A stretch of 64,000 nt of DNA from Pseudarthrobacter sulfonivorans (GTDB taxonomy: Bacteria; Actinomycetota; Actinomycetes; Actinomycetales; Micrococcaceae): contig NZ_CP013747.1 in the NCBI RefSeq assembly GCF_001484605.1, positions 3,658,001 through 3,722,000 on the forward strand, given 5' to 3'. The notes beneath the pieces were generated by a model that ran no database searches, was not told the origin of the DNA, and saw only the letters and a program-made list of their open reading frames with translations. Made by a program: the position numbers and the translations under genes. Below, piece after piece: positions 35,796 through 44,769 of the stretch (the first letter of the stretch is position 1; each line of letters begins with the position of its first letter).

Positions 35796-36475
35796 ACAAC
35801 GTACAGGGGACCGGGCCCATCCGCCCCGCAACGCCGGTCAGGGTGGTCATCGTGGACGACCACGCCATCTTCCGCTCGGGACTCAAGGCCGACCTCTCTG
35901 AGAGCATCCAGGTAGTGGGGGAAGCGGCAACGGTTGAGCAGGCCATCGCCGTGATCGCGCAGGAGCGTCCGGAAGTGGTGCTCCTGGACGTGCACCTGCC
36001 CGGTGGCCTGGGCGGCGGCGGCCGGGAAGTCATCGCGGGTTCGGCGGCGCTGCTGGCCACCACCAAGTTCCTGGCCCTGAGCGTCTCCGACGCCGCCGAG
36101 GACGTGGTGTCGGTCATCCGCGCCGGTGCCCGGGGGTATGTCACCAAAACGATTTCCGGGGCCGAGATCACCGACGCAGTGTTCCGAGTCGCCGGCGGCG
36201 ACGCCGTGTTCTCGCCCCGGCTCGCGGGCTTCGTGCTGGACGCCTTCGGCACCGCTCCGGCCGATATTGCCGACGATGAGCTGGACAGGCTTTCCGCGCG
36301 CGAGCTTGAAGTGATGCGTCTGATCGCTCGGGGCTACAGCTACAAGGAGGTGGCCAAGGAGCTGTTCATCAGCATCAAAACTGTGGAAACCCACGTGTCG
36401 GCGGTGCTGCGCAAGCTGCAGCTCTCCAGCCGGCACGAGCTGACCAAGTGGGCCGCCGAACGCCGCCTCCTCTAG
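35792..36475 (+). CDS. NarL/LuxR-family response regulator paired with the PspC-kinase
   Basis: A 227-residue protein. The receiver has VVIVDDHAIFRSGL, the phospho-acceptor Asp in VVLLDVHLPGG and the Lys in YVTKTISG; the C-terminal LuxR helix-turn-helix has LSARELEVMRLIARGYSYKE and TVETHVSAVLRKLQ. Between them an unusual Gly-rich GLGGGGREV loop follows the phosphorylation site. It is co-translated with the kinase and likely drives the divergent PspC operon. Confidence 0.88.
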   Translation: MNNVQGTGPIRPATPVRVVIVDDHAIFRSGLKADLSESIQVVGEAATVEQAIAVIAQERPEVVLLDVHLPGGLGGGGREVIAGSAALLATTKFLALSVSDAAEDVVSVIRAGARGYVTKTISGAEITDAVFRVAGGDAVFSPRLAGFVLDAFGTAPADIADDELDRLSARELEVMRLIARGYSYKEVAKELFISIKTVETHVSAVLRKLQLSSRHELTKWAAERRLL

Positions 36476-36626
36476 CGCCCCCACCCGGACGCTCTCTCAC
36501 TTAATGTGCCTTTTCCCCCAACGCTCTCTCACTTGATGCGGCTTAATCGCAAACGCTCCATCACTCTGAACTGCTCCCCGGAAGTTGGACTGAGAAATTC
36601 AGTTCCGACTTCCGGGGAGCAGTTTT

Positions 36627-37112
36627 ATGCATGCACGTAGTTCATTGTCTGAGGCGCAGCGCGAGGCGGTTGTAGCGTTGTTTGAGAAGGGTGTGGGGTA
36701 TGGGTCGGCGGCTCGGTCGCTCGATGCGGCTCGTGTGCCGGTTAGGGCCCTGTATGGGCGGTGGAGGATTCATGGGCAAGGAGTGCTGGTGAGCAGGCTG
36801 GCGAAGTCGTACTCTTTCGAGTTCAAGCTGGCCTTGGTGGAGCGGTTCCTCGCGGGCGAGTCCGGCCCGGATCTGGCAGTGGAGGCGGGTTTGGCCTCGC
36901 GTGAGCTGCTGCAGAAGTGGGTCCGGGCGTATCGGCTGGACGGTGAGGACGGGTTGCGGCCGAAGCCCAAAGGCAGACCGCGGAAACCCGATTCCCCGCC
37001 GCCTGCGGAGCTGCCCGAGCTTGAGCGGTTGCGGCGGGAGAACGAGCGGCTGCGCGCTGAGGTGGCGTACCTGGGAAAACTGCGGGCCTTGAGGGAACAG
37101 GGACGTCGGTAA
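36627..37112 (+). CDS. IS3-family OrfA
   Basis: A 161-residue protein with two helix-turn-helix segments (SEAQREAVVALFEKGVGYGS and LALVERFLAGESGPDLAVEA), then a basic stretch KGRPRKP and a C-terminal leucine-zipper-like coiled coil (LERLRRENERLRAEVAYLGK). It binds the element's ends and, through frameshifting, provides the N-terminus of the OrfAB transposase. A GGGAAAAC slip site at 37073-37080 lies near its end. Confidence 0.9.
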   Translation: MHARSSLSEAQREAVVALFEKGVGYGSAARSLDAARVPVRALYGRWRIHGQGVLVSRLAKSYSFEFKLALVERFLAGESGPDLAVEAGLASRELLQKWVRAYRLDGEDGLRPKPKGRPRKPDSPPPAELPELERLRRENERLRAEVAYLGKLRALREQGRR

Positions 37113-37963
37113 AGGTTCAAGCCGTCATTTCCCTCAAGGCTGACTATCCGCTTGGTGTCCTGCTGGACGTCGCCGGGCTGGCCAGATCCACGTTCTTCTA
37201 TCACCAGCCCCGGATCCAGGCGCCCGACCCGAAAGAGAAACTCAAAGCCGCGGTCACGGAGATCTTCGAGACGAACCATGGCCGGTACGGGCACCGGCGG
37301 GTCCATACGGAGCTGGTCAAGCAAGGATGGACGGTCGCGAAGAAGACCGTGCTGAAGCTGATGCAGGCACTCGGGTTGGCCTGCAAGGTCCGGCGCAGGA
37401 AGCGCTACAACTCCTACCGGGGCGAACAGGGCGCGGTAGCGCCCAACGTGCTGAACCGGGAGTTCGAGGCTGATGCACCGAACCAGAAGTGGGTTACCGA
37501 TGTGACGGAGTTCAGCGTCGGCGACCGGAAGCTTTACCTTTCACCGGTCATGGACCTCTTCGACCGGCAGATCATTTCTTACTCGCTGGGCTTGTCGCCG
37601 AACCTGGCGCTCACCAACGATTCCCTGCGTGAGGCCCTGACCTGCCTGCAGCCCGGTCAGCAGCCGCTGGTGCACTCGGACCAGGGTTTCCAGTACCGCC
37701 ACGCGTCCTGGCGCACCCTGATCGAGGGCGCCGGCGGGGTGCAATCAATGTCCCGCAAGGGCAATTGCTACGACAACGCCGTCATGGAGAACTTCTTCGG
37801 TCACCTCAAGGAAGAACTCTTCCACCGCGTCCGATTCCTCAACACCGACGCACTGGCAGCTGCAATCGAGGAATACATCCACTGGTACAACACCAAAAGA
37901 ATCTCAACAAAGCTCAAGGGCCTAAGCCCGGTGCAATACCGTGCCCAGGCCCTTGCAGCTTAG
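37061..37963 (+). CDS. IS3-family OrfB transposase (read by -1 frameshift)
   Basis: The open frame, -1 relative to orfA, runs from 37061 to 37963; translation probably enters by slipping at GGGAAAAC (37073-37080), since the first ATG at 37349 would miss the N-terminal part. The frame encodes the IS150-like start VQAVISLKADYPLGVLLDVA, the HTH_21 region (GRYGHRRVH), then the integrase core. DDE residues are in KWVTDVTEF, VHSDQGFQY and NCYDNAVMENFFGHLK. The C-terminal IHWYNTKRIS is typical of the family. It makes the transposase needed for copy-out movement. Confidence 0.88.
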   Translation, partial: GGVPGKTAGLEGTGTSVKVQAVISLKADYPLGVLLDVAGLARSTFFYHQPRIQAPDPKEKLKAAVTEIFETNHGRYGHRRVHTELVKQGWTVAKKTVLKLMQALGLACKVRRRKRYNSYRGEQGAVAPNVLNREFEADAPNQKWVTDVTEFSVGDRKLYLSPVMDLFDRQIISYSLGLSPNLALTNDSLREALTCLQPGQQPLVHSDQGFQYRHASWRTLIEGAGGVQSMSRKGNCYDNAVMENFFGHLKEELFHRVRFLNTDALAAAIEEYIHWYNTKRISTKLKGLSPVQYRAQALAA

Positions 37964-38062
37964 GATCCTATTTGGCCAGTCCAACTTCCGGGGACCAGTT
38001 CACTCTCCTAAAGAAAGTGATAGAGCGTTTGAGTATTTCCTGCATTAAGTGAGAGAGCGTGC

Positions 38063-39280
38063 CTACTTGGCCTTGCCCAGGAAGTCCTGGAGCCGGGCGA
38101 CGCCGGTGGCCAGGTCCTCGTCGCCCAGGGCGTAAGAGAGCCGCAGGTAGCCTGAGGGTCCGAACGCCTCACCCGGCACCACGGCTACTTCAACCTCATT
38201 CAGGATCAAAGCAGCCAGTTCGGCGGAGGTCGACGGCGTTGCGGTGCCTGCCGCCGTCGGGAATTCCTTCCCCAGCAGCGCACGGACGTCCGCGTAGACG
38301 TAGAACGCACCCTTCGGCGTCGGGCATTCAACACCGTCGATCGCGTTCAGGCCGGCAACGATCGCCTTGCGGCGGCGGTCAAAGGCCACCTTCATTTCGT
38401 CGACGGCGGTCAGCGGTCCGGAGACGGCGGCGAGGGCTGCAATCTGCATGATGTTCGAAACGTTGGAGGTGGCGTGTGACTGCAGGTTAGTGGCAGCCTT
38501 GATGACGTCGGCCGGGCCGATCATCCAGCCGACCCGCCAGCCGGTCATCGCATAGGTCTTGGCGACGCCGTTGAGGATGACCACTTTGTCGCCGAGTTCC
38601 GGGGCTGCCGTGGCGATGGAGGTGAACGGGACGCCGTCGTACGTCAGGTGCTCGTAGATCTCGTCGGTGACCACCCAGAGCCCCTTGGCGGCGGCCCACT
38701 TGCCGATCTCGGCCACTTGCTCCGGGCTGTACACGGAGCCCGTGGGGTTGGACGGCGAGACAAACAGCAGGATCTTGCTCTTGTCCGTCACGGCGGCCTC
38801 AAGCTGCTCAACGGTGACCAGGTAGTCCTGCTCAGGTCCGGCGAACACCTCAACAGGGACACCGCCGGCGAGCCTGATGGCCTCCGGGTAGGTGGTCCAG
38901 AACGGCGTGGGAACAATCACTTCGTCGCCCGGATCCACCAGCGTGGCGAAGGTGTTGTACACGGCCTGCTTGCCGCCGTTCGTCACCAGGACCTGGGACG
39001 GATCCACGGCGTAGCCGGAGTCGCGCAGGGTCTTCTCGGCGATGGCTTTTTTGAGCTCCGGCAGGCCGGCGGCGGGGGAGTAGCGGTGGTACTTGGGCTG
39101 GCTGGCGGCCTCAATGGATGCCTTGACGATGTAGTCCGGAGTGGGGAAATCCGGTTCCCCTGCCCCGAAGCCAATAACCGGCCGGCCAGCTGCCTTCAGC
39201 GCCTTGGCCTTGGCATCAACAGCCAGGGTTGCGGATTCGGCAATTGCGGAAATGCGCTGGGAAACGCGGGCGGCAGACAT
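38063..39280 (-). CDS. aspC: Pyridoxal-phosphate-dependent aminotransferase (aspartate type)
   Basis: A 405-residue class I aminotransferase, probably interconverting aspartate and oxaloacetate with glutamate. [14 protein letters not shown] is near the N-terminus, [13 protein letters not shown] binds substrate, and the PLP-binding Lys lies in [16 protein letters not shown]. The sequence resembles the subgroup Ib enzymes of actinobacteria and thermophiles. It is transcribed away from tRNA-Trp/secE, with which it shares a 275-bp intergenic region. Confidence 0.85.
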   Translation of the reverse strand: MSAARVSQRISAIAESATLAVDAKAKALKAAGRPVIGFGAGEPDFPTPDYIVKASIEAASQPKYHRYSPAAGLPELKKAIAEKTLRDSGYAVDPSQVLVTNGGKQAVYNTFATLVDPGDEVIVPTPFWTTYPEAIRLAGGVPVEVFAGPEQDYLVTVEQLEAAVTDKSKILLFVSPSNPTGSVYSPEQVAEIGKWAAAKGLWVVTDEIYEHLTYDGVPFTSIATAAPELGDKVVILNGVAKTYAMTGWRVGWMIGPADVIKAATNLQSHATSNVSNIMQIAALAAVSGPLTAVDEMKVAFDRRRKAIVAGLNAIDGVECPTPKGAFYVYADVRALLGKEFPTAAGTATPSTSAELAALILNEVEVAVVPGEAFGPSGYLRLSYALGDEDLATGVARLQDFLGKAK

Positions 39281-39439
39281 GGCAGGGTCCGTTCTTCGCT
39301 TGCAGCCGGGAGGCTGAATGGTGGAATTCGACGTGATCTACTCTATGCTGTTCAGCGGATCGTTCGGGCTGCCGGCGTGGATGTGACTGCAGGTCAACTC
39401 ACCCACGAGGGCGGATTGGACGGTCCGGAATGAGGCTGG

Positions 39440-39469
39440 TTCGACGTAGACGAAGTTGTTGCGTAGACT
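39440..39469 (+). promoter_or_regulatory. Candidate promoter of tRNA-Trp/secE/nusG
   Basis: TTCGAC at 39440-39445, an 18-base spacer, and TAGACT at 39464-39469. It lies about 85 bp ahead of the tRNA. The -10 match is good, the -35 only fair. Confidence 0.4.
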
Positions 39470-39554
39470 GGTTCTCCGGTGTTGAAAACACGGATGATGA
39501 CGTGCGCCCCAGTGCAAACTGCGGAAGTTTGTCAGGATGCTGTTTTCGATCCAT

Positions 39555-39627
39555 AGGGTAGTGGCGCAATTGGTAGCGCAGCGGTCTCCAAAACCGCAGG
39601 TTGCAGGTTCGAGTCCTGTCTGCCCTG
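39555..39627 (+). tRNA. trnW: tRNA-Trp (CCA)
   Basis: Acceptor stem AGGGTAG pairs with CTGCCCT (one T-G pair). The anticodon loop CTCCAAA sits on a GCGGT/ACCGC stem, giving anticodon CCA. The T arm has GGTTCGAGTCC, and discriminator base G follows; no CCA tail is encoded. tRNA-Trp just upstream of secE-nusG is the usual actinobacterial order. Confidence 0.95.
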
Positions 39628-39708
39628 CGCAAGCTGTTCCGGCGGAATGCCGGAGCAAGCGCAGCAACCATGGTTCTGATCAGAACCGGGTAATCCAACA
39701 TTGCAAAG

Positions 39709-39993
39709 ATGAGCGAGGACCAGGTGACCGAAACAGCTGCCAGCAGCTCCAAGGGCCGCCCAGCTAAGAAGGACGCCAAGGCTAACTTCTTCGCTCGTAT
39801 TGCACTCTTCATTCGCCAGGTCATCGGCGAACTGAAGAAGGTTGTTGCACCAACCCGCAAGGAACTGATCAATTACACGCTCGTGGTGCTGGTGTTCGTG
39901 GCCATCATGATGGTGATCGTCAGCCTGCTGGACATCGGTTTTGGAACCGCTGTCAGTTGGGTCTTCGGCGGGATCGCTCCCGGGGACCGCTAG
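39709..39993 (+). CDS. secE: Preprotein translocase subunit SecE
   Basis: A 94-residue protein with one C-terminal membrane helix (INYTLVVLVFVAIMMVIVSL) after the amphipathic segment ARIALFIRQVIGELKKVVAP, both conserved in SecE. It clamps SecY in the Sec channel. Start ATG 39709; a GTG at 39724 with GAGGA ahead is an equally possible start, removing 5 residues. It is followed by nusG, the standard pair. Confidence 0.93.
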   Translation: MSEDQVTETAASSSKGRPAKKDAKANFFARIALFIRQVIGELKKVVAPTRKELINYTLVVLVFVAIMMVIVSLLDIGFGTAVSWVFGGIAPGDR

Positions 39994-40109
39994 GGCGAAT
40001 CGTCCGCAGGCCGCGTGGCCTTGTCCGGGTAAACCGGAAGAATCCACGCGGTGTGCGGAATTGAGCCATTTAAATAGGCATGTTAGGCAATGAGGAAGCA
40101 GGAGACCAA

Positions 40110-40976
40110 GTGTCTGAGCAGGAGCTCGAGGTAACCGAGACTGAGCTGGAAGAGTCCACGGACAACACGGCGGCCCCCACGGCTGAAGCCGGTGAAGAGT
40201 CCGAGGTTGAGTCCGCTGCGCCCGAATCCGCCGACGCCGATTCCGCCGACGATTCAGACGATTCAGAGGATGCCGATTCAGAGGATGACGCCGTAGAAGG
40301 CGAACCTGCTGAAGGCGACTCAGAGGGCGACGACGCTGATGCAGACGCCCTGGCAGCCGCGGCCGCCAAGGCCGAGGTTGACCCCGCCGACGAATTCAAA
40401 GCCAAGCTGCGCCGCCAGGAGGGTGACTGGTACGTCATCCACTCCTACGCCGGCTACGAAAACCGCGTCAAGGCCAACCTTGAGACCCGCATCCAGACCC
40501 TGGACATGGAAGATTACATCTTCGAAATCCAGGTGCCCATGGAAGAGGTCGTTGAGATCAAGAACGCTCAGCGCAAGGTCATCAACCGCGTCCGGATCCC
40601 CGGCTACGTCCTGGTCCGCATGGACCTGACGGATGCCTCTTGGGGCGCCGTCCGCCACACTCCCGGTGTTACCGGCTTCGTGGGCAACGCCCACAACCCG
40701 GTGCCGCTTCGCCTCGACGAAGTCTTCTCCATGCTCGCGCCGGTCTTCGAAGAAGAGCAGGCCGAAAAGGGCAAGCCCGTCAAGCATGCTGCCGCCCAGA
40801 TTGACGTCGACTTCGAGGTCGGCGAATCGGTCATCGTCAAGGAAGGTCCGTTCGAGACCCTCCCCGCCACGATCTCCGAGATCAAGGTGGAATCCCAGAC
40901 CCTCGTGGTGCTCGTATCGATCTTCGAACGCGAGACCCCGGTCACGCTGGCATTCAACCAGGTCAGCAAGATCTAG
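40110..40976 (+). CDS. nusG: Transcription elongation/termination factor NusG
   Basis: A 288-residue protein from GTG 40110 with AGGAGACCAA ahead; the frame is open to an ATG at 40080 that would add 10 residues. Residues 1 to about 100 form an acidic, disordered tail dominated by Asp, Glu, Ser and Ala. The NGN domain follows ([34 protein letters not shown]) and then a KOW domain ([20 protein letters not shown]). It couples RNA polymerase to ribosomes or Rho. The acidic tail is longer than in E. coli NusG (181 residues) but usual in actinobacteria. Confidence 0.95.
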   Translation: MSEQELEVTETELEESTDNTAAPTAEAGEESEVESAAPESADADSADDSDDSEDADSEDDAVEGEPAEGDSEGDDADADALAAAAAKAEVDPADEFKAKLRRQEGDWYVIHSYAGYENRVKANLETRIQTLDMEDYIFEIQVPMEEVVEIKNAQRKVINRVRIPGYVLVRMDLTDASWGAVRHTPGVTGFVGNAHNPVPLRLDEVFSMLAPVFEEEQAEKGKPVKHAAAQIDVDFEVGESVIVKEGPFETLPATISEIKVESQTLVVLVSIFERETPVTLAFNQVSKI

Positions 40977-41106
40977 TTACCCGCACAGAATTCGTTCCGG
41001 ACTGCCCGCTTAGCAGCCCCGGAACGGCCGGTCGCCTCGCCATGGCGGCCAAAAACCTGAGGCACGCTCCTGTGTCCCAGGAAGATATTGAGAGAAGGAC
41101 CTTACA

Positions 41107-41538
41107 TTGGCTCCCAAGAAGAAGGTCACCGGCCTCATCAAGCTGCAGATCCAGGCAGGCGCCGCTAACCCGGCCCCGCCGATCGGTCCTGCGCTTGGCC
41201 AGCACGGTGTCAACATCATGGAATTCTGCAAGGCGTACAACGCTGCCACAGAAGCCCAGCGCGGAAACGTTATCCCCGTGGAAATCACGGTCTACGAAGA
41301 CCGTTCCTTCACGTTCATCACCAAGACCCCGCCGGCTGCAGAGCTCATCAAGAAGGCTGCAGGCGTTGCCAAGGGTTCACCCACCCCGCACACCGTCAAG
41401 GTTGCCAAGCTGACTCAGGCCCAGGTCAACGAGATCGCCACCACCAAGATGGAAGATCTCAACGCCACCAGCCTCGAAGGCGCAGCGAAGATCATCGCCG
41501 GCACCGCCCGCTCCATGGGTATCACCGTAGAAGGCTAA
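41107..41538 (+). CDS. rplK: 50S ribosomal protein L11
   Basis: 143 residues, the normal L11 length, from TTG 41107 behind AGAAGGACC. N-terminal [20 protein letters not shown] and [15 protein letters not shown] are complete; the C-terminal RNA-binding domain has [13 protein letters not shown]. Part of the GTPase-associated centre of the 50S subunit. It is followed by rplA after a 129-bp gap that has no hairpin I can recognise as an attenuator. Confidence 0.97.
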
Positions 41539-41667
41539 TAGCCTTCACCGTCGGGAAACCGGCACCACTGAAACATTGAAATGCCGCAGGGTCCTTCCAG
41601 GATCCTCGGCTGTGGCAGGGCCCAGCGCGGTCCGCAGACCACAACTGCACAAGGAGAAATAAGCAGC

Positions 41668-42375
41668 ATGGCAAAGCGCAGCAAAGCATATGAGGCAGCA
41701 GCCGCCAAGATCGACGCGGAGAACTTCTACGCGCCGTTCGAGGCAGTAACGCTCGCCAAGGACACCAACCCGTCCAAGTTCGACGCCACTGTTGAGGTTG
41801 CCTTCCGCCTGGGCGTTGACCCTCGCAAGGCTGACCAGATGGTCCGCGGCACCGTTATCCTGCCCCACGGCACCGGTAAGGTCTCCCGCGTCCTGGTCTT
41901 CGCAACGGGCGACAAGGCTGAGGCAGCAATCGCTGCCGGCGCCGACTTCGTTGGTTCCGATGACCTGATCGAAAAGATCGCAGCCGGCTGGACCGACTTC
42001 GATGCAGCCGTCGCCACCCCTGACCTCATGGGCAAGGTTGGCCGTCTTGGTAAGGTCCTGGGTCCCCGTAACCTGATGCCGAACCCGAAGACGGGCACCG
42101 TGACCGCAGACGTGGCCAAGGCTGTCAACGACATCAAGGGTGGCAAGATCGACTTCCGCGTCGACAAGCACTCGAACCTGCACTTCATCATCGGCAAGGT
42201 TTCCTTCGACGCCATCAAGCTGGCCGAGAACTACGCAGCAGCACTGGAAGAGGTGCTTCGTTTGAAGCCGTCCGCTTCCAAGGGCCGCTACATCCAGAAG
42301 GCCACTGTGGCCACCACGTTCGGTCCCGGCATCTCCGTCGACCCCAACGTCACGAAGGTCCTGACCGAGGTCTAG
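41668..42375 (+). CDS. rplA: 50S ribosomal protein L1
   Basis: 235 residues from ATG 41668 behind AAGGAG. L1 motifs are complete: [20 protein letters not shown], then [20 protein letters not shown] and [20 protein letters not shown]1 forms the mobile stalk at the E site and in other bacteria represses its own operon. A rho-independent terminator at 42417 follows, so rplKA ends before the acetyltransferase genes. Confidence 0.97.
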   Translation: MAKRSKAYEAAAAKIDAENFYAPFEAVTLAKDTNPSKFDATVEVAFRLGVDPRKADQMVRGTVILPHGTGKVSRVLVFATGDKAEAAIAAGADFVGSDDLIEKIAAGWTDFDAAVATPDLMGKVGRLGKVLGPRNLMPNPKTGTVTADVAKAVNDIKGGKIDFRVDKHSNLHFIIGKVSFDAIKLAENYAAALEEVLRLKPSASKGRYIQKATVATTFGPGISVDPNVTKVLTEV

Positions 42376-42416
42376 TCCTCAACAGCACTTCGGCCGGGTT
42401 ATTCCGGCACACCAAT

Positions 42417-42445
42417 GGACCGTCCGGCACTGCGCCGGGCGGTCC
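42417..42445 (+). terminator. Rho-independent-type terminator after rplA
   Basis: GGACCGTCCGGC pairs with GCCGGGCGGTCC (one wobble) around the loop ACTGC, with flanking CCAAT/TTTGG extending the stem and TTT following. It lies 41 bp past the rplA stop. Confidence 0.75.
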
Positions 42446-42523
42446 TTTGGTTTAACCTCAACAGCCCTGGACCATGCGGCCCCTGCCCCCTCGTCCAAAC
42501 CGTATGGATGGTTAGGATGGGGG

Positions 42524-43642
42524 ATGACCGGTCACCAGCTGATGATCACCGCAGTGGCCATTCCTTCAGCGCTCGACGCCGGGACAGGCCACGGTGCCGG
42601 CGGCACCGGCGGTGTGATGGACTTCCACGAGTGCCACGCCTTGCGCGAGAAGCATGAGCTGGAGAAATGGGGCGACCTGGACCGCTGCCCCACGGCCATG
42701 GAAAGCCTGGAATACTGGCGCGGCAATGAGTATGAGGAACGCCGGCTCTTCATAGCACGGCTGGGCCAGGAAACCGTGGGAACCTGCTCCGTCACCCTGC
42801 CCCTGCGTGAGAACACGTCCACGGCAGGGATCATGGTGGACGTGGCGGCAGCCTTCCGGCGGCGGGGCTGGGGCCGCCGCCTGCTGGAGCATGCCGAGGC
42901 GGTGGCCGCGGACAGCGGCCGCACTTCCTTGGATGCCTACTGTGAGCTGCCCGCCGGGCCGGTGGAGAACGCAGCCAGGCTGATCCCCGCCAAATCGGGG
43001 GCGGGCGGGCTCCCCGCCGATGATCCCGCCGTGGCCTTTGCGGCCGGTGCAGGCTACGAACTTGAGCAGGTGGAGAGGGCCAGCCGGCTCACGCTGCCGG
43101 TCCCGGCGAATCAACTCGACACGCTGGAGATGGAGGCGTCCGTACGGGCAGCCGGCTACGTCCTGGTGGGCTGGTCTGATACCTGTCCTGACGAACTCGT
43201 GACTGAATATGCAGTCCTCAAGAACCGGATGAGCACGGATGTGCCCATTGCCGGGATGGACTGGGAGGCCGAGGACTGGGACGCTGCCAGGGTCCGGCAG
43301 GAGGAGGAGTCGAACAGCCGCAGCGGCCTGCAGAGCCAGGTCGCGGCCGCGCTGCACAAGCCCACCGGCCAGCTCGTCGCCTATACGGTCCTGAACTGGC
43401 GGCCGGGCATTCCTGCAAGCATTGCCCAGCAGGACACCCTGGTCTCTTCCGGGCACCGCGGGAAGAGGCTGGGATTGCTGATCAAGGCAGCGAACCTCCG
43501 AGCCGCCCAGCATCGATGGCCCGCGGCGCGTTCGGTGCTGACATGGAACGCCGTGGAAAACCGGCATATGCTGGCGATAAATAATTTGCTTGGATTCAAA
43601 CCTGCTGGTTATGAGGGCGAATGGCAGAAACGGCTGGGATGA
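42524..43642 (+). CDS. Double-GNAT acetyltransferase, first of a tandem pair
   Basis: A 372-residue protein with two GNAT domains. The first has VDVAAAFRRRGWGRRLLEHA near residue 110, the second VSSGHRGKRLGLLIKAANLR near residue 310 and then TWNAVENRHMLAINNLLGF. The layout recalls MshD and other tandem GNAT enzymes, but the sequence is different and I cannot name a substrate. It is inserted between rplA and rplJ. The next gene is a clear paralogue whose start overlaps its stop by 4 bases. Confidence 0.75.
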   Translation: MTGHQLMITAVAIPSALDAGTGHGAGGTGGVMDFHECHALREKHELEKWGDLDRCPTAMESLEYWRGNEYEERRLFIARLGQETVGTCSVTLPLRENTSTAGIMVDVAAAFRRRGWGRRLLEHAEAVAADSGRTSLDAYCELPAGPVENAARLIPAKSGAGGLPADDPAVAFAAGAGYELEQVERASRLTLPVPANQLDTLEMEASVRAAGYVLVGWSDTCPDELVTEYAVLKNRMSTDVPIAGMDWEAEDWDAARVRQEEESNSRSGLQSQVAAALHKPTGQLVAYTVLNWRPGIPASIAQQDTLVSSGHRGKRLGLLIKAANLRAAQHRWPAARSVLTWNAVENRHMLAINNLLGFKPAGYEGEWQKRLG

Positions 43643-44769
43643 CGCACCTTATGGCAGAAGACGTACGGATCGAGCAATTGTGGATCCCGGACAACCTGGA
43701 CGCACCTGACGCGGTGGATTTCTTGGCTGCCGTGGAGGTGGGCCGCAAGGTACGGATGCAGACCTGGGGCAGCGATGACCTCGCGTACACGCCGCTGGAG
43801 AAGCTGCTGGAGCTGGCGGATCCCTATGAGCGCCAAGTCATCCTGGTGGCCAAGGCCGGAGAACAGATCATCGGCACGGTGGACATTGCCCTGCCGCTGA
43901 CCGACAACCTGGACATGGCGGAGTTCACCCTGGACATCCTGCCGGAATTCCAGCGCCAGGGAGTGGGCCGCAAGCTGCTCCTCGCGGCCGAACACCTGGC
44001 GCGCAGCGAGGGCCGCACGCTGATCCTCGTTGACACCAACCATCCCGGCGCGTCCCTGCACGAGTTCGAGACGGCCCAGCTGGTGCCGGGTTCAGGCCAG
44101 GGCTTTGTGCCGTTGGACAGCCGGGAAGTCGAATTCGCGCGCCGGACCGGCTACACACTTCAGCACATCGAACAGTTCAGCTCCTGTGCACTGCCGCTGG
44201 ACACCAAACTCGTGGCCGATCTCCAGGCCGAGGCGGATGAAGCCAACAACGCGCGGTACCGGCTCCATCACTGGACGGACCGTTGCCCGGATGAGTGGCT
44301 GGAAGCCGTGGCCGTGCTCGAGAACCAGGCGGGCGCCGACGTCGATCCTTCCCTTGAGACTCCCGTTGAGCAGGACATGGTGTTCGACGGCGGCATCCTC
44401 CGCGAGGCCGAAGAGGTCACCATCGCGCAGGGGCGGCGGACGGTGGTCACCGCCGTCGAGCATCTGGCCACCGGGGCCCTGGTGGGCCTGACCACCATCA
44501 GCGTCCTGGCCCACCGGCCCGATGTGGTGTTCCAGGACGACACCCTGGTCCTGCAGGAGCACCGGGGGAACAAGCTGGGGCTGCTGATCAAGGTGGCCAA
44601 CATGGAGCGGCTCACCGAGCAGTTCCCCGATGCCCGTGTCATCTACACCTGGAACGCCCCCGAGAACAGGTACTTGCTGACTGTCAACCAGCAGCTCGGC
44701 TTCACCACCGCCGGCGTGACCGGCATCTGGCAGAAGGAACTTCCGTACCTGGGGACCAGCAAGAGCTAA
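43639..44769 (+). CDS. Double-GNAT acetyltransferase, second of a tandem pair
   Basis: A 376-residue paralogue of the preceding gene, from ATG 43639 (ATGA overlap); ATGs at 43621 and 43651 are alternatives. First GNAT motif LDILPEFQRQGVGRKLLLAA, second LQEHRGNKLGLLIKVANMER then TWNAPENRYLLTVNQQLGF. Shared phrases such as LxxWTDxCPDEW and LGLLIKxAN show a duplication. The two genes are co-translated, suggesting a heteromeric or functionally paired product. Confidence 0.75.
   Translation: MTHLMAEDVRIEQLWIPDNLDAPDAVDFLAAVEVGRKVRMQTWGSDDLAYTPLEKLLELADPYERQVILVAKAGEQIIGTVDIALPLTDNLDMAEFTLDILPEFQRQGVGRKLLLAAEHLARSEGRTLILVDTNHPGASLHEFETAQLVPGSGQGFVPLDSREVEFARRTGYTLQHIEQFSSCALPLDTKLVADLQAEADEANNARYRLHHWTDRCPDEWLEAVAVLENQAGADVDPSLETPVEQDMVFDGGILREAEEVTIAQGRRTVVTAVEHLATGALVGLTTISVLAHRPDVVFQDDTLVLQEHRGNKLGLLIKVANMERLTEQFPDARVIYTWNAPENRYLLTVNQQLGFTTAGVTGIWQKELPYLGTSKS

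Larger units (their letters stand above)
36567..38002 (+). mobile_element. IS3-family insertion sequence (IS150-like), 1436 bp
   Basis: The ends are TGAACTGCTCCCCGGAAGTT on the left and, inverted, TGAACTGGTCCCCGGAAGTT on the right: terminal inverted repeats of about 26 bp with one mismatch and the TG...CA ends of IS3 elements. A CTC trinucleotide flanks it on both sides (36564-36566 and 38003-38005) as a 3-bp target duplication. Inside are orfA and an orfB in the -1 frame with a complete DDE triad. Both reading frames are intact, so it may be active and fairly recent. Confidence 0.9.
36489..38060. repeat. Nested intergenic hairpin split by the insertion sequence
   Basis: The outer arms ACGCTCTCTCACTTAATG at 36489-36506 and its exact reverse complement at 38043-38060 are 18 bp. 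The inner arms are AAACGCTCCATCACT at 36551-36565 and AGTGATAGAGCGTTT at 38016-38030, 14 of 15 matching. A direct repeat of the outer left arm lies at 36521-36538. Without the IS they form a compact double hairpin between the convergent response-regulator and aminotransferase genes, the right arm ending 2 bp from the aminotransferase stop. Confidence 0.7.

Noticed and set aside
37061..37112. Frameshift suggesting a dead transposase
   Set aside because: The -1 frame change between orfA and orfB with a slip site is the normal IS3 arrangement; the DDE residues and both ends are intact.
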